Program-made: the position numbers and the translations under genes
DNA from: Mycolicibacter engbaekii
GTDB taxonomy: Bacteria; Actinomycetota; Actinomycetes; Mycobacteriales; Mycobacteriaceae
Assembly (NCBI RefSeq): GCF_002101585.1
Contig: NZ_LQOT01000070.1
Span: forward strand, 1-33,672
DNA: 33,672 nt
Reading direction: 5' to 3'
In this document: piece after piece, positions 26,751 to 33,672 of the stretch
Position numbering within the stretch: position 1 is the first letter of the stretch
Layout of the letters: every line of letters starts with the position of its first letter
The notes under the pieces: model-generated
What the model was told of the DNA's origin: nothing
The model's input: only the letters and a program-made list of their open reading frames with translations
Databases searched by the model: none

Positions 26751-27628
26751 CCTGGCTGTCGCGTGATCGTCTGCCCCTCAATTCAGCACTCCCCGCACTT
26801 TCGCTCACCGGTGTAGGGCTGTCCTCGTTCTCGGAGTTCCTGCGGCTGCAGGCTCCGGAGCTGCTGCCGACCGGCGCCGCCATCCCCGGCGGTGCCGGTG
26901 AGCAGCTGCCGCACGGCACCACCATCGTGGCGCTGACGTATCCGGGCGGGGTCGTCATCGCCGGCGACCGGCGTTCCACGCAGGGCAACATGATCGCCGG
27001 CCGCGATGTGCAGAAGGTGTACGTCACCGACGAGTACACCGCCACCGGTATCGCCGGAACCGCGGCCATCGCCGTCGAGTTCGCCCGGCTCTACGCCGTC
27101 GAACTCGAGCACTACGAGAAGCTTGAAGGCGTCCCGCTGACGTTCGCCGGCAAGGTCAACCGGTTGTCGACCATGGTGCGCGGCAACCTCGGCGCCGCGC
27201 TGCAGGGCCTGGTGGCGCTGCCGCTGCTGGCCGGTTATGACATCGACGCCGAGGACCCGCAGGCCGCCGGGCGCATCGTGTCGTTCGACGCCGCCGGCGG
27301 CTGGAACGTCGAGAGCGAGGGCTACCAGGCGGTGGGCTCGGGCTCGCTGTTCGCCAAGTCGTCCATCAAGAAGCTCTACAGCCAGATCACCGATTCGGAC
27401 TCCGCGCTGCGGGTCGCCATCGAGGCGCTTTACGACGCCGCCGACGACGACTCGGCCACCGGCGGGCCGGACCTGGTGCGTGGCATCTACCCGACGGCGG
27501 TCGCCATCGACGCTCACGGCGCCGTCGAGATCCCCGAGGAGCGGATCGCCGAACTGGCCCGTGCGGTGGTCGAGAACCGCACGCGCGGAAGCGATCCGGC
27601 ACCGGCGACCAAGCGGGGCAAGAAATGA
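26747..27628 (+). CDS. prcB: 20S proteasome beta subunit
   Basis: Catalytic subunit of the 20S proteasome, a threonine protease. The 293-residue precursor carries a propeptide removed autocatalytically between Gly57 and Thr58 (LPHGTTIVAL), exposing Thr58 as N-terminal nucleophile, the same position as in M. tuberculosis. Other conserved parts are GDRRSTQGNMIAGRDVQKVY with the active-site Asp/Arg/Lys region, GIAGTAAIAVEFARLY, and GSGSLFAKSS. The GTG start overlaps the pup stop by four bases, and its own stop overlaps the prcA start (ATGA), which favours balanced synthesis of subunits. Confidence 0.98.
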   Translation: MTWLSRDRLPLNSALPALSLTGVGLSSFSEFLRLQAPELLPTGAAIPGGAGEQLPHGTTIVALTYPGGVVIAGDRRSTQGNMIAGRDVQKVYVTDEYTATGIAGTAAIAVEFARLYAVELEHYEKLEGVPLTFAGKVNRLSTMVRGNLGAALQGLVALPLLAGYDIDAEDPQAAGRIVSFDAAGGWNVESEGYQAVGSGSLFAKSSIKKLYSQITDSDSALRVAIEALYDAADDDSATGGPDLVRGIYPTAVAIDAHGAVEIPEERIAELARAVVENRTRGSDPAPATKRGKK

Positions 27629-28347
27629 GCTTCCCGTATTTCATCTCGCCCGAGCAGGCGATGCGCGAGCGCAGCGAGCTCGCGCGCAAGGGCATCGCCC
27701 GCGGCCGGAGTGTGGTGGCCCTGGCCTATGCCGACGGCGTGTTGTTCGTGGCCGAAAACCCTTCGCGCTCACTGCAGAAGATCAGCGAACTCTACGACAG
27801 GGTGGGTTTCGCCGCGGCGGGCCGCATCAACGAGTTCGAGAATCTGCGGCGCGGCGGCATCCAGTTCGCCGACACCCGCGGCTACGCCTACGACCGGCGC
27901 GATGTCACCGCCCGGCAGCTGGCCAACGTCTACGCGCAGACACTGGGCACCATCTTCACCGAGCAGGCCAAGCCCTACGAGGTGGAGTTGTGCGTGGCCG
28001 GCGTCGCCTACCAGGGCCAGACGAAAGCGCCGGAGCTGTACCGCATCACCTACGACGGGTCGATCACCGACGAACCGCACTTCGTGGTGATGGGTGGCAC
28101 CACCGAGCCGGTCGCCAACGCGCTCAAGGAGTCTTACGCCGAGAACGCGGAACTGGCGGATGCGCTGCACATCGCGGTCAACGCACTCAAACAGACCGAC
28201 ACCGGCAATGGTTCCGAGCCGCGCGAGCTGGGTCCGGGCACCCTGGAGGTGGCCATCCTGGACGCCAACCGGCCCAAGCGTGCCTTTAGGCGGATCACCC
28301 GCGCCGCGCTGGAATCGATGCTGCCGCAAGCCGAAGCCAGTTCCTGA
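27625..28347 (+). CDS. prcA: 20S proteasome alpha subunit
   Basis: Non-catalytic alpha subunit; two seven-membered alpha rings cap the beta rings, form the gate and bind Mpa or Bpa activators. The 240 residues begin MSFPYFISPEQAMRERSELARKGIARGRS, including the N-terminal gating segment, and contain VALAYADGVLFVAENPS and YELCV-like (YEVELCVAGV) core strands. It is slightly shorter than the M. tuberculosis protein at the variable C-terminus. It overlaps prcB by four bases. In M. tuberculosis pafA lies somewhat further on, but here a DUF167 gene on the opposite strand follows. Confidence 0.98.
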   Translation: MSFPYFISPEQAMRERSELARKGIARGRSVVALAYADGVLFVAENPSRSLQKISELYDRVGFAAAGRINEFENLRRGGIQFADTRGYAYDRRDVTARQLANVYAQTLGTIFTEQAKPYEVELCVAGVAYQGQTKAPELYRITYDGSITDEPHFVVMGGTTEPVANALKESYAENAELADALHIAVNALKQTDTGNGSEPRELGPGTLEVAILDANRPKRAFRRITRAALESMLPQAEASS

Positions 28348-28349
28348 CG

Positions 28350-28381
28350 GCGCCGCCGGCGGTGTGTGCCGTCGACGGCGC
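28350..28381. terminator. GC-rich hairpin between convergent prcA and DUF167
   Basis: GCGCCG (28350-28355) can pair with CGGCGC (28376-28381), enclosing an additional GC-rich palindrome. There is no T run on either side, so it is at best a weak or factor-dependent terminator for the two converging transcripts. Confidence 0.3.
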
Positions 28382-28383
28382 GG

Positions 28384-28614
28384 CTAGCGATCGATCCGGA
28401 AGCGTTTGATCCGGGCGCCGGCGCCGGAGGCCAGTTCCACCCGGGTGCGCGGGACGCCGAAATGCTCGGCCAGCACCCGGATGACGGCGGCGTTGGCCTT
28501 GCCGTCCACGGCGGGTTCGCGCACGTAGACGGTCAGCTGGCCGTCGTCATCGGTCTCCACGAGCGGGCCTTTGCGGCTGCCCGGTTTGACCCTGACGACG
28601 ACGGTTTCGGTCAT
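28384..28614 (-). CDS. DUF167 (UPF0235/YggU) family protein
   Basis: A 76-residue protein with the complete DUF167 pattern: VVVRVKPGSRKGPLVE, LTVYVREPAVDGKANAAVIRVLAEHFGVPRTRVELASGAGARIKRFRI. The family has a small alpha/beta fold of unknown function. The ATG at 28614 gives the normal family length; the longer open frame upstream overlaps the thiolase-like gene on the same strand and is rejected. It begins 11 bases after the thiolase-like stop, so it is probably the last gene of that leftward operon. Confidence 0.88.
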   Translation of the reverse strand: MTETVVVRVKPGSRKGPLVETDDDGQLTVYVREPAVDGKANAAVIRVLAEHFGVPRTRVELASGAGARIKRFRIDR

Positions 28615-28625
28615 CGCGCGGCGAA

Positions 28626-29822
28626 TTACCGGGCGACGATCACCGAGGAGCCGTGGCCGAACAGGCCCTGGTTGGCCGTCACACCCACCTTGGCGCCCTC
28701 GACCTGCCGGCCGGTGGCCTGACCGCGCAGCTGCCAGGTCAGCTCGCAGACCTGGGCGATCGCCTGCGCCGGGATCGCCTCGCCGAAGCAGGCCAGCCCG
28801 CCCGACGGGTTCACCGGCACCCGGCCACCCAGCGTGGTGGCGCCGCTGCGCAGCAGCTGCTCGCCTTCGCCCTTGGCGCACAGACCCAGGTGCTCGTACC
28901 AGTCGATCTCCAGCGCGGTGGACAGGTCGTAGACCTCGGCCAGGCTGACGTCCTCGGGCCCGATCCCGGCTTCGGCGTAGGCGGCGTCCAGGATCTGGTC
29001 CTTGAAGACCCGGTCCGGGGCCGGCACCACCGCGGTGGAATCGGTTGCGATGTCCGGCAATTCGGGCAGGTGCTGCGGGTAGCGCGGAGTCACCGTGGAC
29101 ACCGCGCGCACCGCCGGCACGCCCTCGAGCGAACCCAGGTGCTTTTTCGCGAAGTCCGCGCTGGCCACGATCAACGCGGCGGCACCGTCAGAGGTCGCGC
29201 AGATGTCGAGCTGGCGCAGCGGGTCGGAGACCACCGGGCTGGCCAGCACGTCGGCCACCGCGGCCTCTTTGCGGTAGCGCGCATTCGGGTTGGACAGGCC
29301 GTGCCGGGAGTTCTTCACCTTGACCTGGGCGAAGTCCTCGGCGGTGGCACCGTAGAGGTCCATCCGGCGGCGGGCCAGCAGCGCGAAGTAGACCGGGTTC
29401 ATCGCACCGATCAGGTGGAAGCGCTGCCAGTCCGGGTCATTCTTGCGCTCACCGCCGACCGGGGCGAACGCGCCCTTGGGGGTGGTGTCGGCGCCGATCA
29501 CCAGCGCCACGTCGCAGAAACCGGCCAGGATCTGGGCCCGGGCGCTCTGCAGGGCCTGCGAACCCGAGGCGCAGGCCGCGTAGCTCGACGACACCGGGAC
29601 GCCGTTCCAGCCCAGCTTCTGGGCGAACGTCGAACCGGCGATGAAGCCCGGGTAGCCGTTGCGGATGGTGTCCGCGCCGGCGATGAACTGGATCTGCTGG
29701 GCGTTCAGGCCGGCGTCGGCCAGCGCGGCGCGGGCGGCGACCACGCCGTACTCGGTGAAGTCGCGGCCCCACTTGCCCCACGGGTGCATGCCCGCGCCCA
29801 GGATGTACAGCGGTTCAGCCAT
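28626..29822 (-). CDS. Thiolase-like/lipid-transfer protein (Rv1627c-like)
   Basis: A 398-residue thiolase-superfamily protein of the SCP2/Ltp type. Cys84 lies in SSYAACASGSQALQ at the position of the nucleophile. The usual GHP histidine motif reads instead NPSGGLACFGEAIPAQAI, and the final segment is NQGLFGHGSSVIV instead of a Cys-Gly motif. It is therefore unlikely to be an ordinary thiolase; the Ltp2-type retro-aldolases of steroid side-chain degradation show similar changes and also pair with a DUF35 protein. The ATG overlaps the end of the DUF35 gene by eight bases. A KstR-type operator precedes the pair. Confidence 0.93.
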   Translation of the reverse strand: MAEPLYILGAGMHPWGKWGRDFTEYGVVAARAALADAGLNAQQIQFIAGADTIRNGYPGFIAGSTFAQKLGWNGVPVSSSYAACASGSQALQSARAQILAGFCDVALVIGADTTPKGAFAPVGGERKNDPDWQRFHLIGAMNPVYFALLARRRMDLYGATAEDFAQVKVKNSRHGLSNPNARYRKEAAVADVLASPVVSDPLRQLDICATSDGAAALIVASADFAKKHLGSLEGVPAVRAVSTVTPRYPQHLPELPDIATDSTAVVPAPDRVFKDQILDAAYAEAGIGPEDVSLAEVYDLSTALEIDWYEHLGLCAKGEGEQLLRSGATTLGGRVPVNPSGGLACFGEAIPAQAIAQVCELTWQLRGQATGRQVEGAKVGVTANQGLFGHGSSVIVAR

Positions 29823-30264
29823 TGGAGTCCACCTTCTTCCACGCGTAAACCGTGCGCGTGACGCCGTCGTCGTCGGTGTAGAGCGGCATGGTGGTCAGTT
29901 CCATCTCCATGCCGACCTTCAGGTCCGCGGCAAGCGTGTCCTCGACCACCTTGCCCAGCACGATCAGGCCTTCGGCGGCCAGTTCCACCGCGGCGATCGC
30001 GAACGGCTCGAACGGGTCGCTCGGCGGGTACGGGGCCGGCGGCAGGTAGCGGTTCTCGGTGTAGCTCCAGATGGTGCCGCGCCGGGACAGTGCGACGGGT
30101 TCCAGGGTGTCGCCGTCGCAGGCCGGGTTCGGGCAGTTGTTCTCACGCGGCGGGAACACATAGGTGCCGCACTGCGGACACTTGGCGCCGATCAGGTGGG
30201 GGAGGCCGGCGTCGTCGGTGGCATACCAACCGTCGATCGCGGGCTGCGAGGCTACATCTGGCAC
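29815..30264 (-). CDS. DUF35 OB-fold and zinc-ribbon protein (Rv1628c-like)
   Basis: A 149-residue acyl-CoA-associated protein. The rubredoxin-like zinc ribbon uses Cys29, Cys32, Cys44 and Cys49 (KCPQCGTYVFPPRENNCPNPAC), followed by an OB fold (LSRRGTIWSYTENRYLP ... VLGKVVEDTLAADLKVGMEMEL) that usually binds CoA thioesters. Such proteins form complexes with thiolase-like or hydratase partners, as in ChsH2-Ltp2. The GTG at 30264 is supported by a -10 box six bases upstream; no other start is closer. It is the first gene of the operon and is translationally coupled to the thiolase-like gene. Confidence 0.92.
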   Translation of the reverse strand: MPDVASQPAIDGWYATDDAGLPHLIGAKCPQCGTYVFPPRENNCPNPACDGDTLEPVALSRRGTIWSYTENRYLPPAPYPPSDPFEPFAIAAVELAAEGLIVLGKVVEDTLAADLKVGMEMELTTMPLYTDDDGVTRTVYAWKKVDSNG

Positions 30265-30270
30265 CCGGTC

Positions 30271-30276
30271 AGCGTA
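30271..30276 (-). promoter_or_regulatory. -10 box, leaderless start of DUF35 gene
   Basis: On the minus strand TACGCT lies six bases before the GTG at 30264, without a Shine-Dalgarno sequence. The KstR-type operator is centred about 39 bases upstream of the predicted start, over the -35 region. Confidence 0.5.
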
Positions 30277-30293
30277 CCGAACACCGGCGGTGC

Positions 30294-30313
30294 AACTGAA
30301 ACGTGTTCCAGTT
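30294..30313. promoter_or_regulatory. KstR-type operator
   Basis: A 20-bp palindrome with arms AACTG and CAGTT contains a perfect match to the KstR consensus TNNAACNNGTTNNA at 30297-30310. KstR is the TetR-family repressor of cholesterol catabolism, released by a CoA thioester intermediate. The site lies between the leftward DUF35/thiolase-like operon and the rightward small gene at 30379, so it could control both. I recall the orthologous pair Rv1627c/Rv1628c as members of the KstR regulon. Confidence 0.8.
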
Positions 30314-30378
30314 GCTGGGACGCCGAGTGTGCCGACCTATGGTGGCCTGATCAGACGCGTCGGCGGAGGGTTTCGGCA

Positions 30379-30666
30379 ATGGTGATCGTCGCAGGACATC
30401 TGACGGTGGATCCCGGTCAGCGGGACGGTTATCTGCAACAGTGCCGCGATGTGGTGCGCCTGGCTCGCAGCGCACCGGGATGCCTGGACTTTGCGATCAC
30501 CGCCGACCTGCTCGACCCGAGCCGCGTCGACATCTTCGAACGGTGGGAGTCGCGGGCCGCGGTGGAAGCGTTCCGCGGCAGCGGGCCCAGCGACGAGCAG
30601 GCCGCCGCGATCCTCTCGGCCGCGGTCGCCGAGTACGAGGTCACCGAGGAGCGACCGCTGACCTGA
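30379..30666 (+). CDS. Putative quinol monooxygenase (antibiotic biosynthesis monooxygenase, ABM domain)
   Basis: A 95-residue ferredoxin-like ABM-domain protein. Recognisable parts are MVIVAGHLTVDPGQRDGYLQQCRDVVRLARSAPGCLDFAI, DPSRVDIFERWESRAAVEAFRGSGPS. The family includes cofactor-free quinol monooxygenases and heme-degrading enzymes; this copy may oxidise a quinol-like compound, but that is an inference. GGAGGG (30365-30370) lies eight bases before the ATG, and a TATGGT box at 30338-30343 could give a short leader. Its promoter region contains the KstR-type operator. polA starts 29 bases after its stop with a separate promoter. Confidence 0.85.
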   Translation: MVIVAGHLTVDPGQRDGYLQQCRDVVRLARSAPGCLDFAITADLLDPSRVDIFERWESRAAVEAFRGSGPSDEQAAAILSAAVAEYEVTEERPLT

Positions 30667-30682
30667 CGTCGGCGGCAGTGCC

Positions 30683-30688
30683 TAGAGT
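30683..30688 (+). promoter_or_regulatory. -10 box, leaderless start of polA
   Basis: TAGAGT fits TANNNT and lies seven bases before the GTG at 30696, with no Shine-Dalgarno sequence. Confidence 0.5.
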
Positions 30689-30695
30689 TGTCTCC

Positions 30696-33431
30696 GTGAG
30701 CCCAGCCCAGACCGCCCCCACCGCTGCTGCGCAAGACACCCAGACCAAACCGACGCTGCTGCTTCTCGACGGAAACTCGCTGGCCTACCGCGCCTTCTAC
30801 GCACTTCCCGCAGAGAACTTCAAGACACGCAGCGGCCTGACCACCAACGCCGTCTACGGGTTCACCGCAATGCTGATCAATCTGCTGCGCGACGAGGCCC
30901 CCTCCCACGTGGCCGCGGCGTTCGACGTCTCCCGGCAGACCTTCCGCTCCGAGCGCTTCCCGGAGTACAAGGCCACCCGCTCGAGCACTCCTGATGAGTT
31001 CCGCGGCCAGATCGACATCACCAAAGAGGTGTTGGCGGCGCTGGGCATCACCACCCTGTCCGAGCCCGGCTACGAGGCCGACGACCTGATCGCCACCCTG
31101 GCCACCCAGGCCGACGCCGAGGGCTACCGGGTGCTGGTGGTCACCGGCGACCGCGACGCGCTGCAGCTGGTCAACGAGAACATCACCGTGCTCTACCCCC
31201 GCAAGGGCGTCAGCGACCTGACCCGGTTCACCCCGGACGCGGTCGTCGAGAAGTACGGCTTGACGCCGACGCAGTACCCGGACTTCGCGGCGCTGCGCGG
31301 CGACCCCAGCGACAACCTGCCGGGCATTCCCGGCGTGGGGGAGAAGACCGCCTCGAAGTGGATCTCGGAGTACGGGTCTCTGCAGGGGCTGGTGGACCAG
31401 GTGGACACGGTCAAGGGCAAGGTCGGAGATGCGTTGCGCGCCAACCTGTCCACCGTGATCCTCAACCGCGAACTGACCGACCTGGTGCGCAACGTGCCGA
31501 TGGCCCAGACCCCGGACACCCTGCGGCTGGTGCCCTGGGACCGCGAGCAGATCCATCAGCTCTTCGACGACCTCGAGTTCCGGGTGCTGCGCGACCGGCT
31601 GTTCGAGACGTTGTCCACCGCCGGCGGCACGGTGGCCGAGGCCGAGGAGGGCTTCGAGGTGCGGGGCGGCGCCCTGGAGCCCGGGACGGTGGCGTCCTGG
31701 TTGGCCCAGCACGCCGCTGACGGTCGCCGTACCGGGCTGGCCGTCATCGGCACCCACCGCAGCTTCGACAGCGACGCCACCGCCCTGGCCCTGTCCTCGG
31801 CGGACGGCGAGGGCGGCTACATCGACACCGCGACGCTGACCGCCGAAGATGACGCCGCGCTGGCCGCCTGGTTGGCCGACCCGGAAAAGCCCAAGGCACT
31901 GCACGAGGCCAAGCTGGCCATCCACGACCTGGCCGGGCGCGGCTGGAGGCTGGACGGCGTCACCGCCGACACCGCCCTGGCCGCCTACCTGGTGCGGCCC
32001 GGCCAGCGCAGCTTCAGCCTCGACGACCTCTCGGTGCGCTACCTGCGCCGGGAACTGCGCGCTGAAACCGATGAGCAACAGCAGCTTTCGCTGCTCGACG
32101 ACACCGACGGCGTCGATGATCAGGCCGTGCAGACCGCGATTCTGCGGGCCCGGGCGGTCACCGACCTGGCCGACGCGCTCGACACCGAGCTGGCCCGCAT
32201 CGACTCGGCCGGCCTGCTCGCCGACATCGAGTTGCCCCTGCAGCAGGTGCTGGCCGAGTTGGAGCACGCCGGGATCGGTGTCGACCTCGATCATCTGAGC
32301 CAGCTGCAGAGCCGGTTCGGCGACCAGATTCGCGACGCCGCCGAGGCCGCCTACGCGGTGATCGGCAAGCAGATCAACCTGGGCTCGCCCAAACAGCTGC
32401 AGGTCGTGCTCTTCGACGAGCTGGGCATGCCGAAGACCAAGAAGACCAAGACCGGCTACACCACGGATGCTGACGCGCTGCAGTCGTTGTTCGACAAGAC
32501 CGGCCACCCGTTCCTCGAGCACCTGCTGACCCACCGCGATGTCACCCGGCTGAAGGTGACCGTCGACGGGCTGCTCAAATCCGTTGCCTCCGACGGCCGG
32601 ATCCACACCACCCTGAATCAGACGATCGCGGCGACGGGGCGGTTGTCGTCCACCGAGCCCAACCTGCAGAACATCCCGATCCGCACCGACGCCGGTCGGC
32701 AGATCCGGGACGGGTTCGTGGTCGGTGAGGGCTACCGCGAGTTGATGACCGTCGACTACAGCCAGATCGAGATGCGCATCATGGCGCACCTGTCGGGCGA
32801 CGCGGGCCTCATCGAGGCGTTCAACACCGGTGAGGACCTGCACTCGTTCGTCGGGTCGCGCGCCTTCTCGGTGCCCATCGACGAGGTGACCCCGGACATG
32901 CGTCGGCGGGTCAAGGCGATGTCCTACGGCCTGGCGTACGGGCTGAGCGCCTACGGGCTGGCCGCCCAGCTCAAGATCTCCACCGAAGAGGCCAAAGAGC
33001 AGATGGACGCCTACTTCGACCGCTTCGGCCGGGTGCGCGACTACCTGCACGAGGTGGTCGAGCAGGCCCGCAAGGACGGCTACACCTCGACGGTGCTGGG
33101 CCGGCGCCGCTACCTGCCGGAGCTGGACAGCAGCAATCGCCAGGTGCGGGAGTCCGCGGAGCGGGCGGCGCTCAACGCCCCGATCCAGGGCAGCGCCGCC
33201 GACATCATCAAGGTGGCGATGATCAACGTCGACCGGGCGCTGAAGGACTCGGGCCTGCGTTCGCGGATGCTGCTGCAGGTGCACGACGAGCTGCTGTTCG
33301 AGGTGGCCGACGGCGAACGCGAGGCGCTGGAAGCCCTGGTGCGCGCTCATATGGGCAGCGCCTATCCGCTCAGCGTGCCGCTGGAGGTCGCCGTGGGCTA
33401 CGGGCGCAGTTGGGACGCTGCCGCGCACTGA
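30696..33431 (+). CDS. polA: DNA polymerase I
   Basis: Family A polymerase for Okazaki fragment processing and repair synthesis. The 911 residues divide into an N-terminal 5'-3' nuclease (about 20-310; LLLLDGNSLAYRAFYALP, TGDRDALQL, GDPSDNLPGIPGVGEKTA), a degenerate 3'-5' exonuclease region without the proofreading acidic residues, and the polymerase. Motif A DYSQIEMRIMAHLS has Asp687, motif B is RRRVKAMSYGLAYG, and motif C QVHDELLFEV has His863-Asp864. The C-terminus GYGRSWDAAAH is the mycobacterial form. The GTG at 30696 gives MSPAQT..., like other mycobacteria, and fits the leaderless promoter. Confidence 0.98.
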   Translation: MSPAQTAPTAAAQDTQTKPTLLLLDGNSLAYRAFYALPAENFKTRSGLTTNAVYGFTAMLINLLRDEAPSHVAAAFDVSRQTFRSERFPEYKATRSSTPDEFRGQIDITKEVLAALGITTLSEPGYEADDLIATLATQADAEGYRVLVVTGDRDALQLVNENITVLYPRKGVSDLTRFTPDAVVEKYGLTPTQYPDFAALRGDPSDNLPGIPGVGEKTASKWISEYGSLQGLVDQVDTVKGKVGDALRANLSTVILNRELTDLVRNVPMAQTPDTLRLVPWDREQIHQLFDDLEFRVLRDRLFETLSTAGGTVAEAEEGFEVRGGALEPGTVASWLAQHAADGRRTGLAVIGTHRSFDSDATALALSSADGEGGYIDTATLTAEDDAALAAWLADPEKPKALHEAKLAIHDLAGRGWRLDGVTADTALAAYLVRPGQRSFSLDDLSVRYLRRELRAETDEQQQLSLLDDTDGVDDQAVQTAILRARAVTDLADALDTELARIDSAGLLADIELPLQQVLAELEHAGIGVDLDHLSQLQSRFGDQIRDAAEAAYAVIGKQINLGSPKQLQVVLFDELGMPKTKKTKTGYTTDADALQSLFDKTGHPFLEHLLTHRDVTRLKVTVDGLLKSVASDGRIHTTLNQTIAATGRLSSTEPNLQNIPIRTDAGRQIRDGFVVGEGYRELMTVDYSQIEMRIMAHLSGDAGLIEAFNTGEDLHSFVGSRAFSVPIDEVTPDMRRRVKAMSYGLAYGLSAYGLAAQLKISTEEAKEQMDAYFDRFGRVRDYLHEVVEQARKDGYTSTVLGRRRYLPELDSSNRQVRESAERAALNAPIQGSAADIIKVAMINVDRALKDSGLRSRMLLQVHDELLFEVADGEREALEALVRAHMGSAYPLSVPLEVAVGYGRSWDAAAH

Positions 33432-33465
33432 TCCGCGGCGGGGCATTGTTGTCGGACCCCGTCAC

Positions 33466-33471
33466 TACAAT
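33466..33471 (+). promoter_or_regulatory. -10 box, leaderless start of DUF222 gene
   Basis: TACAAT is a good -10 box and lies seven bases before the ATG at 33479. It overlaps the SOS box by one base, so LexA bound there would block transcription start. Confidence 0.55.
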
Positions 33472-33486
33472 CGAACCTATGTTCGA
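33471..33486. promoter_or_regulatory. LexA-binding SOS box (mycobacterial type)
   Basis: TCGAAC-CTAT-GTTCGA is a perfect 6+6 inverted repeat and matches the mycobacterial LexA consensus TCGAAC-N4-GTTCGA at every arm position. It spans the predicted transcription start and the start codon of the DUF222 gene. 13E12-repeat genes with such boxes are known LexA targets in M. tuberculosis. Confidence 0.88.
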
Positions 33487-33672
33487 ACAATCCGGGTTGA
33501 CGGTTCCCACCGAGGAGTCGATCGCCCGGCTCAACGAGCGGTTCCGGCGGCGCTATCCGCCCAAGACACCGGAGTCGGCTGCCCTCGTGGAACACATCTG
33601 TGCAACGGCGCGGGCGGAGAATCGGGCCGCGGCGGCGCAGTTGGCCGCGATTGGGGAGTTGTTCGCGCTGCG
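33479..33672 (+). CDS. DUF222/13E12 repeat family protein, HNH-type, 5' part only
   Basis: The first 64 codons of a gene that runs off the window. The visible part ends LVEHICATARAENRAAAAQLAAIGELFALR, which I recognise from DUF222 proteins of the mycobacterial 13E12 repeat family; these usually carry a C-terminal HNH nuclease domain, which would lie outside the window. The ATG at 33479 is set by the leaderless -10 box. The SOS box over the start codon predicts induction by DNA damage. Members occur as repeated, mobile-like copies, so this may mark an accessory or recombination-prone border next to polA. Confidence 0.75.
   Translation, partial: MFEQSGLTVPTEESIARLNERFRRRYPPKTPESAALVEHICATARAENRAAAAQLAAIGELFAL

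Noticed and set aside
30429..33446. A 1005-codon open frame on the minus strand opposite polA
   Set aside because: Same GC-driven shadow effect; polA has all polymerase motifs on the plus strand.

Overview
The window is a high-GC actinobacterial chromosome segment from a member of the Mycobacteriaceae outside the M. tuberculosis complex. Three things point there: the mycothiol gene mshC, a Pup-proteasome locus (mpa, dop, pup, prcB, prcA), and mycobacterial lipoprotein or secreted families (LppL, LppK, MTB12-like). Gene order mostly follows M. tuberculosis Rv2141c down to Rv2109c in inverted orientation. It then jumps to the Rv1627c/Rv1628c/polA neighbourhood. All comparisons with other genomes are from memory.

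Layout: (1) 1-200: tRNA-Leu(GAG) with its terminator. (2) 286-4990: M20 peptidase and PEBP protein, then the leftward operon lppL-DUF5703-pyrD, then a small divergent gene. (3) 5015-8038: uppP, a histidine phosphatase, DUF3090 and a kinase-like SCO1664-family protein, tightly packed. (4) 8109-12016: cysQ, mshC, an SDR gene and a leftward PAC2-family gene; a 32-bp direct repeat lies between cysQ and mshC. (5) 12092-17839: metH behind a predicted SAH-riboswitch leader, then a HAD phosphatase, hisE and hisG. (6) 17911-22244: a DUF4126 membrane protein, a leftward RecB-like nuclease/thioesterase pair, trmI, and a leftward MTB12-like/lppK/DUF503 operon. (7) 22402-28347: the Pup-proteasome region. 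(8) 28384-33672: DUF167, a thiolase-like/DUF35 operon with a KstR-type operator, a small monooxygenase-like gene, polA, and the start of a DUF222/13E12-type gene with a perfect mycobacterial SOS box.

The best regulatory discovery is upstream of metH. A promoter places the predicted start site at the first base of an SAH-riboswitch-like pseudoknot. The 3' strand of that pseudoknot overlaps an anti-Shine-Dalgarno strand that can pair with the metH ribosome binding site. This reads as a translational ON switch by which SAH, a by-product of methylation, would raise methionine synthase.

A second theme is leaderless expression. At least a dozen genes have a TANNNT-like -10 box 6-8 bases before an ATG or GTG and no Shine-Dalgarno sequence. 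No CRISPR array, complete insertion sequence or prophage was seen. No stretch over about 300 bases lacks a gene.
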